Below are positions 5,378 to 9,477 of a DNA stretch of 9,477 bases, one piece after another. How positions within the stretch are numbered: the stretch's first letter is position 1; each line of letters opens with the position of its first letter. The notes beneath the pieces were generated by a model. That model saw only the letters and a list, made by a program, of their open reading frames with translations, was not told the DNA's origin and did not search any database. The DNA is taken from NCBI GenBank assembly GCA_012841005.1, contig DUVO01000004.1:1-9477 (forward strand). The letters run 5' to 3'. Source of the stretch: Bacillota bacterium. Its GTDB lineage: Bacteria > Bacillota > DTU030. Both the position numbers and the translations under genes were made by a program.

Positions 5378-7714
5378 GTGAAAAAGGCTAAATATCTTCT
5401 CTCAATTGTGTTGGTGTTTACTGTATTATTTAGCACCGTAGCCTGTTCCAACACACCCGAAACCAAAACCGGTACAGCCACTGCCCAGGGGTTTGGTGGT
5501 CCAATCACAGTAACTGTAACCGTAACCGATGGTGTTCTTACCGATGTTAAAGTTGAAGGTCCTTCCGAATCTGCAGGAATAGGAAGTATTGCTGTAGAAC
5601 AACTTCCGGCAAAGATGTTGGAAGCCAAAAGTGTCGATGTTGATGTCATCAGCGGCGCCACTATAAGCTCAAAGGCAATATTGGCTGCAGCGGCGGAAGC
5701 ATACGCCAACGCCATGGGAGAAGAGGTCGGAGCAGAAGTCAAGATGGCCCCGGGAACCTATACCAATGAAGTATGGGCCTTCTCCCCCAATGTCAAGATG
5801 GAAGTAGCCGTCACCGTCAGCGAAGATAAAATTCTCTCCATCGAAGTCGGTAAAAACGGTGAAACAGAACCGATCTTACAAAATGCCATAGATCTATATA
5901 TCCCCCGCATTTTAGAAAACCAATCAATTGCCGTTGATGCCATCACAGGCGCTACGGGTTCTTCCGGTGGTATCAGACTCGGTGTAATGAAGGCTTTGGA
6001 GCAGGCCCTGGAAGCAGCCGAAAGTGATCCTGCCGCCATTACTGCCTTCCAAAAGCCGATTCCCAAGGTAAGCGGTAAAACAGAAACATTGAATTATGAT
6101 GTCGTGGTTGTTGGTATGGGTGGTTCCGGTTCCGCCGCCGCCATGAGTGCAGCTGAAGCCCAGGTGGCAGCCGGACAGGAAGTAAGCGTGCTGGCAATTG
6201 AAAAAGCCGGGAAGTACGGCGGAACATCAGCCGTTACTTCCGAGATGATGGCTATAAACCCGCCCCGCTTTATGAAAGATAACAACTACGAAGTAAGGAA
6301 AATCCAGCTGGGCGTTTTTGAACGTCCCCTGGAAGACACGCGCAAGGACAAATCTGTCTATGTCGATGTCGAGGAAATGAAGTCCGCCTGGCTGGAATAC
6401 ACGGAAGGCGATGCCAAGGAAGAAATGCTCGATCTGATGTTGAACCACTCAGGCGAAACCCTGGATTGGCTTGTTTACGAACATGGTTTTACCTTTGGTA
6501 AACCCCAATTGGGTGTAGAGCCATCGGCTACCTACTTCTGTGTATACCAGTACAATGATAGCTTCATGGACAATAAGCATATCATCATCACCTACTTCGA
6601 CACCCTTTACGATCACTTTACCAAATTGGGTGGCCAATACATGCTGGAAACAGAAGCCTATGAGCTGCTGTATGACAAAGATACCAAAACTGTAACAGGG
6701 GTCAAGGCCGTTGGTGCTGACGGCACCGAATACATTATCAATGCCAAGGCCGTCATCCTGGCAACCGGCGGTTTTTGCGGCAACGGCGAAATGACCAGTG
6801 AGCTGTTAAGTGATGAATACTATCCCCTCAAAGGGACCTGGAACATGGTCGGCATGACCCAAAACGACGGCAAAATGATTGCCTCAGCCTTGGACATCGG
6901 TGCCGGGACCTATAATATCGGCATGGCCCCCATAGTGCATATCGGTGGCAGCAGGGTCCTGTTGCATGATTTTGAGACCTATACAGTGGAAATTGACGGT
7001 GAAACCAAAACCGTTGCCCTAAATGACGTCCCCATGATCATGTCCATCAGTGGGAATGTTATGACTGTTAACAAGGAAGGAAAACGCTTTACCGCCGAAA
7101 CAGGACTTGGATTCCTGGAGCCCTGGAAGGGTGGACCGGAGTTTTACTCCATCTGGTCCGATGATCAAATCCAGAAAGTACGGGAAGAAGGATTCGCTAC
7201 TGTAACGGTCGGCGCTTTCATTAACCAGGGCGGTGTACCCACCGGCTATCCCATCAAGGAACTGGACGAAGTGATAAATGTGGCCATGGAAAAGGGCATC
7301 TGCTACAAGGCAGACACCCTGGAAGAGCTGGCTGCTGAACTGGGAATTGATGCCGACAACTTCCTGCAGACCGTTGAAACCTACAACGGTTACTGTGCCG
7401 AGGGCGTCGATGCCGATTTCGGCAAGGCGGCCGACTTCCTTATCCCCATTAAGGAAGGTCCCTATTATGCCTTCGTCGGTGCACCCTATGCCTACAGCAC
7501 CTGCGGCGGCTTGGATATCAACACCAAATTCCAGGTGCTGCGACCCGACGGCCAAACCCCCATCAACGGCCTTTATTCCTGTGGTACCGATTGCCTCGGC
7601 GTCCTGCTCTCGGAAAAGAAAGCTTATGTTACTTACGGCGGCGCCGCCCAGGGTTGGGCTTATACCTCAGGGAAACTGGCCGGCGAAAGTGCAGTAAAAA
7701 ATATGGTTAAGTAG
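5378..7714 (+). CDS. Lipoprotein flavin reductase: two FMN-binding domains fused to a fumarate reductase-like FAD domain
   Basis: A 778-residue predicted extracytoplasmic oxidoreductase. Residues 1-22 are a signal peptide ending in STVA|C, making C23 the likely lipid-anchored residue. Residues 40-112 and 126-212 are two FMN-binding domains (NqrC/RnfG type), each ending in an ApbE flavinylation motif, SGATISS (T95) and TGATGSS (T193), so two covalent FMNs are expected. From about 240 comes a FAD-binding fold of the fumarate/urocanate reductase family: GMGGSG (246-251), E275, YGGTSA (280-285), ILATGGF (460-466), VNKEGKRFTAE (564-574) and NGLYSCGTD (730-738). There are no CxxCH haem motifs, so FMN probably replaces the cytochrome relay found in Shewanella-type enzymes. 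Canonical fumarate catalytic residues look replaced (HHTMGG-type motif reads YSTCGG at 706-711; the expected Arg near 752 is Thr), so the acceptor is unknown. The GTG start has AAAGGGGG seven bases upstream. It is monocistronic, with a strong terminator. Confidence 0.9.
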   Translation: MKKAKYLLSIVLVFTVLFSTVACSNTPETKTGTATAQGFGGPITVTVTVTDGVLTDVKVEGPSESAGIGSIAVEQLPAKMLEAKSVDVDVISGATISSKAILAAAAEAYANAMGEEVGAEVKMAPGTYTNEVWAFSPNVKMEVAVTVSEDKILSIEVGKNGETEPILQNAIDLYIPRILENQSIAVDAITGATGSSGGIRLGVMKALEQALEAAESDPAAITAFQKPIPKVSGKTETLNYDVVVVGMGGSGSAAAMSAAEAQVAAGQEVSVLAIEKAGKYGGTSAVTSEMMAINPPRFMKDNNYEVRKIQLGVFERPLEDTRKDKSVYVDVEEMKSAWLEYTEGDAKEEMLDLMLNHSGETLDWLVYEHGFTFGKPQLGVEPSATYFCVYQYNDSFMDNKHIIITYFDTLYDHFTKLGGQYMLETEAYELLYDKDTKTVTGVKAVGADGTEYIINAKAVILATGGFCGNGEMTSELLSDEYYPLKGTWNMVGMTQNDGKMIASALDIGAGTYNIGMAPIVHIGGSRVLLHDFETYTVEIDGETKTVALNDVPMIMSISGNVMTVNKEGKRFTAETGLGFLEPWKGGPEFYSIWSDDQIQKVREEGFATVTVGAFINQGGVPTGYPIKELDEVINVAMEKGICYKADTLEELAAELGIDADNFLQTVETYNGYCAEGVDADFGKAADFLIPIKEGPYYAFVGAPYAYSTCGGLDINTKFQVLRPDGQTPINGLYSCGTDCLGVLLSEKKAYVTYGGAAQGWAYTSGKLAGESAVKNMVK

Positions 7715-7743
7715 TCCTTTGTCGCCAAACCAATAAAATTATC

Positions 7744-7787
7744 AAGCTGCCTTTCCGCTGTGGAACAGCGGGAAGGCAGCTTTTTTT
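7744..7787 (+). terminator. Strong rho-independent terminator after the flavoprotein gene
   Basis: AAGCTGCCTTTCCGCTG (7744-7760), loop TGGAA, CAGCGGGAAGGCAGCTT (7766-7782): a 17-bp stem with a single G-U pair, merging into a run of seven T (7781-7787). It separates the flavoprotein transcript from the LysR-family gene. Confidence 0.93.
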
Positions 7788-7852
7788 GCTTGCGGCAGGG
7801 TTTTTAACTTAGAATGGGGAAGTTATTAACTGGCCCTTTTATAAGTGCTACC

Positions 7853-7909
7853 ATATCCTGCCGTGGACAGGTATTTACCCCAGGGCGCTTTTCATGCCGA
7901 CAGTGGGCA
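7853..7909. promoter_or_regulatory. Two dyads upstream of the LysR-family gene, candidate operators
   Basis: ATATCCTG-N7-CAGGTAT (7853-7874, core CCTG/CAGG) and TGCC-N7-GGCA (7895-7909) both have a 7-base centre, with centres 38 bp apart. LysR-type regulators usually bind interrupted dyads upstream of their own or a neighbouring gene. The rest of 7788-7978 holds no gene and no convincing -35/-10 pair that I can see. Support is by eye only. Confidence 0.25.
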
Positions 7910-7978
7910 GTAAACCGGGACCGTCCTGTTGTTCCTGTTGCCACTTAGGTCAGCGCCAGCAGAAGGAGGGGAAAATCC

Positions 7979-8956
7979 ATGGAGCTTAGACAACTGAGAT
8001 GCTTTCACCAGGTTTATCAGGACAAAAGTTTTCAACAGGCAGCCCGACACCTGTATATTAGCCAGCAGGCTGTATCGTATTTAATAAAAAATCTAGAGGA
8101 TGAGCTGGGGGTAGAACTCTTCATCCGTCACAATACCGGGGTGCAACCCACTGAATACGGTGATTTTTTCGCCCAGGAAACCAGGCACCTTCTCACCCGT
8201 CTGGATAGTATTACCTATTTAATCCAAAGAAAAAGCAACTCCATCAGCGGCAGGGTTACCATCGGTTTTCTCCTCGGACATTTAGGCCCTTTAAGCCGTC
8301 TCACGGTGTCTCCCTTGCATACCTTCCAACAGCTGTACCCGGAAATAGAACTCCGCTGGATTAGCGGTTCCCCCAGACAATGTGAAGAAAAGGTTCTGGC
8401 GGAAAAACTCGATTTTGCCTTTTCTGCCTTTCCCACCCAGGCAGATTTGTTCCAGTGCGTGAAGCTATATGATTTCAAATGGTACGTCATTATGCGGCCT
8501 GACCATCCCCTGGCCGGGAAAAAATATTTGACGGTAGAGGATTTTTCCGGGCAAAAACTCATTATGCCCAAGGATGAACAGCATGACCGGCAACAAATCA
8601 TGCGTGCCTTGTCATCCAGCCAACAGCCGGCCTTTGTCCAGGTCCAAAACTCCTTTTTTGATCTCGTCTATCAGAATATATTGGATGACGATGCTTTGAT
8701 GATCTGTGCCGAGCCCCATGTAGCCGTCTTTAATCCCTATCTGGTAACCCACATTCCCTTCCATTCTGATCTTTTACGTTCCCAGATTTTTCTTCTAAAA
8801 AAACGCGGCATAATTCCCTCGCCCGCCGCTGCACTGGCAGAGGATTATTTGCTGAAAAAATGGGGTTTTAAAGACATCCTCGGCCGTCAGGAATCCTGCC
8901 AGGAAATAATTCCCGCCGGCAATTCTCGGGACTGGGATAAAAGTCCGGCTAGATAA
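7979..8956 (+). CDS. LysR-family transcriptional regulator
   Basis: A 325-residue DNA-binding regulator with the full LysR layout. The N-terminal winged helix-turn-helix spans about residues 1-60 (MELRQLRCFHQV; AARHLYISQQAVSYLIKNLE at 21-40; ELGVELFIRH at 42-51). A linker helix follows to about 88, and the effector-binding domain starts at GRVTIGFLLG (91-100) and continues to about residue 298. The last 25 or so residues form a polar tail beyond the usual domain end. ATG 7979 is preceded by AAGGAGGGG at good spacing. It lies 264 bases downstream of the flavoprotein gene in the same direction, behind a strong terminator, so it is transcribed separately. LysR regulators often control an adjacent gene, so the flavoprotein is its most likely target, though such pairs are more often divergent. 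Its effector cannot be predicted from sequence. Confidence 0.93.
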   Translation: MELRQLRCFHQVYQDKSFQQAARHLYISQQAVSYLIKNLEDELGVELFIRHNTGVQPTEYGDFFAQETRHLLTRLDSITYLIQRKSNSISGRVTIGFLLGHLGPLSRLTVSPLHTFQQLYPEIELRWISGSPRQCEEKVLAEKLDFAFSAFPTQADLFQCVKLYDFKWYVIMRPDHPLAGKKYLTVEDFSGQKLIMPKDEQHDRQQIMRALSSSQQPAFVQVQNSFFDLVYQNILDDDALMICAEPHVAVFNPYLVTHIPFHSDLLRSQIFLLKKRGIIPSPAAALAEDYLLKKWGFKDILGRQESCQEIIPAGNSRDWDKSPAR

Positions 8957-8992
8957 AAGCAGACAAGGCATAGCCCTACCCACCTTGCCTGC
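8952..8992 (-). terminator. Hairpin between convergent genes, terminator-like on the minus strand
   Basis: GCAGACAAGG (8959-8968) pairs with CCTTGCCTGC (8983-8992) around a 14-base loop. The one imperfect pair is A-C on the plus strand but G-U on the minus strand, where the stem is followed by TTTTATC. It therefore looks like a second terminator for the U32-family gene, and it starts directly after the LysR stop codon. Confidence 0.45.
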
Positions 8993-9067
8993 AGCGCCCT
9001 TTCGGCTTTCCTTACCATGGAGAAACTGGTTGGCCCCTTGTCGCTACCTAACAAATTAGAACTGGTA

Positions 9068-9088
9068 AAGCACGCCCTGGGCGTGCTT
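9068..9088. terminator. Palindromic hairpin, possible bidirectional terminator
   Basis: AAGCACGCC/GGCGTGCTT form a perfect 9-bp stem around a CTG triloop, lying 24 bases beyond the stop of the U32-family gene and about 110 bases beyond the LysR stop. Neither side has a good T-run, so termination here may be inefficient or the hairpin may act as a 3'-end stabiliser. Confidence 0.45.
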
Positions 9089-9112
9089 CATCTTACTCTA
9101 AGCCCTATTCAA

Positions 9113-9477
9113 CTAAATATCCTGACCCTCAACCCTAATTCGCCTTACCAGGTCATAGGGCTTAAGTGGTCTGGGTACCGGCACCCAGACCAGTTGCTGG
9201 GGATGGGGAGCTGTCTTGAGGGGGGTACCCTCCTCGGCCCCAAAGATTTCTTTGATTGGGAAGGAAAAGGTCTCTGTTTCCGGCCCGGTGACTTCAACCT
9301 TATCGCCGACGGCAAAGGGGTTGCGCTGCTCGATCAATGCCTTTTTTTCCACCGGATTGTAATCCTTCACCAAACCCACAAAGTCATAATTGCGGATATA
9401 ACTGGAAGAACCATAGACGTGGTCACCGGCACCAGGGGAGTGGCAAAAAAATCCCGTGGTGTAATCCCGGTGGCTAA
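9113..9477 (-). CDS. Peptidase U32 family protein, C-terminal part (5' end outside window)
   Basis: The reverse strand is open from the right edge to a TAG at 9113-9115, giving the last 120 residues. The first in-window residues, SHRDYTTGFF, then YGSSSYIRNYDFVGLVKDYN, are the conserved stretch joining the U32 catalytic part to its C-terminal domain in the YegQ/YrrO group. The rest is the small C-terminal beta-barrel domain: EQRNPFAVGDKVEVTGPET, then APHPQQLVWVPVPRPLKPYD. Family members have been described as collagenase-like proteases, and some act in tRNA or rRNA hydroxylation; which applies here cannot be decided because the catalytic part is missing. A GTG at 9379 could be mistaken for a start, but the frame and homology clearly continue upstream. 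It is convergent with the LysR-family gene. Confidence 0.9.
   Translation of the reverse strand, partial: SHRDYTTGFFCHSPGAGDHVYGSSSYIRNYDFVGLVKDYNPVEKKALIEQRNPFAVGDKVEVTGPETETFSFPIKEIFGAEEGTPLKTAPHPQQLVWVPVPRPLKPYDLVRRIRVEGQDI

Noticed and set aside
7019..7555. 178-codon minus-strand frame inside the flavoprotein gene
   Set aside because: It is antisense to well-conserved flavoprotein sequence and has no recognisable domain, so it is best explained by codon bias of the real gene.
7924..7940. Direct repeat TCCTGTTG twice, nine bases apart
   Set aside because: Two short copies only, with no further units; not enough to call a repeat array or operator.

Overview
The window looks like chromosomal DNA from an anaerobic, endospore-forming member of the Firmicutes, probably a moderately GC-rich (often thermophilic or acetogenic) clostridial lineage of the Moorella/Desulfotomaculum kind. 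The basis is a sporulation sigma factor K with its pro-sequence, a tungsten-type aldehyde:ferredoxin oxidoreductase, strong AGGAGG-type ribosome binding sites, GTG starts and classic rho-independent terminators. The genus is inference only. I see no insertion sequence, CRISPR array, rRNA or tRNA.

Layout. (1) 1-1728, minus: an aldehyde:ferredoxin oxidoreductase-family enzyme whose last codons run off the left edge. It is intact within the window. (2) 1795-3240, minus: a sporulation block made of sigK, a hairpin terminator, then a small Tyr/Pro/Gly-rich protein gene (1989-2390) and a second terminator at 1795-1834. Possible sigma-K-type promoters precede both genes. (3) 3425-5104, minus: a single-span class B penicillin-binding protein, upstream of sigK with no visible terminator between them. 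(4) 5378-7714, plus: a 778-residue predicted lipoprotein with two FMN-binding domains followed by a fumarate-reductase-like FAD domain. It has its own promoter-like region and a strong terminator. (5) 7979-8956, plus: a LysR-family regulator. (6) 9113-9477, minus: the C-terminal end of a peptidase U32-family protein, convergent with the regulator and separated from it by two hairpins.

How the genes may work together. The sporulation block is ordinary in kind: a late mother-cell sigma factor beside a candidate coat-type protein and a cell-wall transpeptidase. The more unusual unit is 5160-8956. Its lipoprotein carries both an electron-relay part (two sites for covalently bound FMN) and a catalytic FAD part, so it could take electrons at the outer face of the membrane and reduce an unidentified organic acceptor. 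The residues that define fumarate reductases appear to be replaced, so the substrate is probably not fumarate. The LysR gene next to it is the obvious candidate regulator. The aldehyde oxidoreductase and the U32 protein are both partial, and nothing in the window ties them to the other genes.
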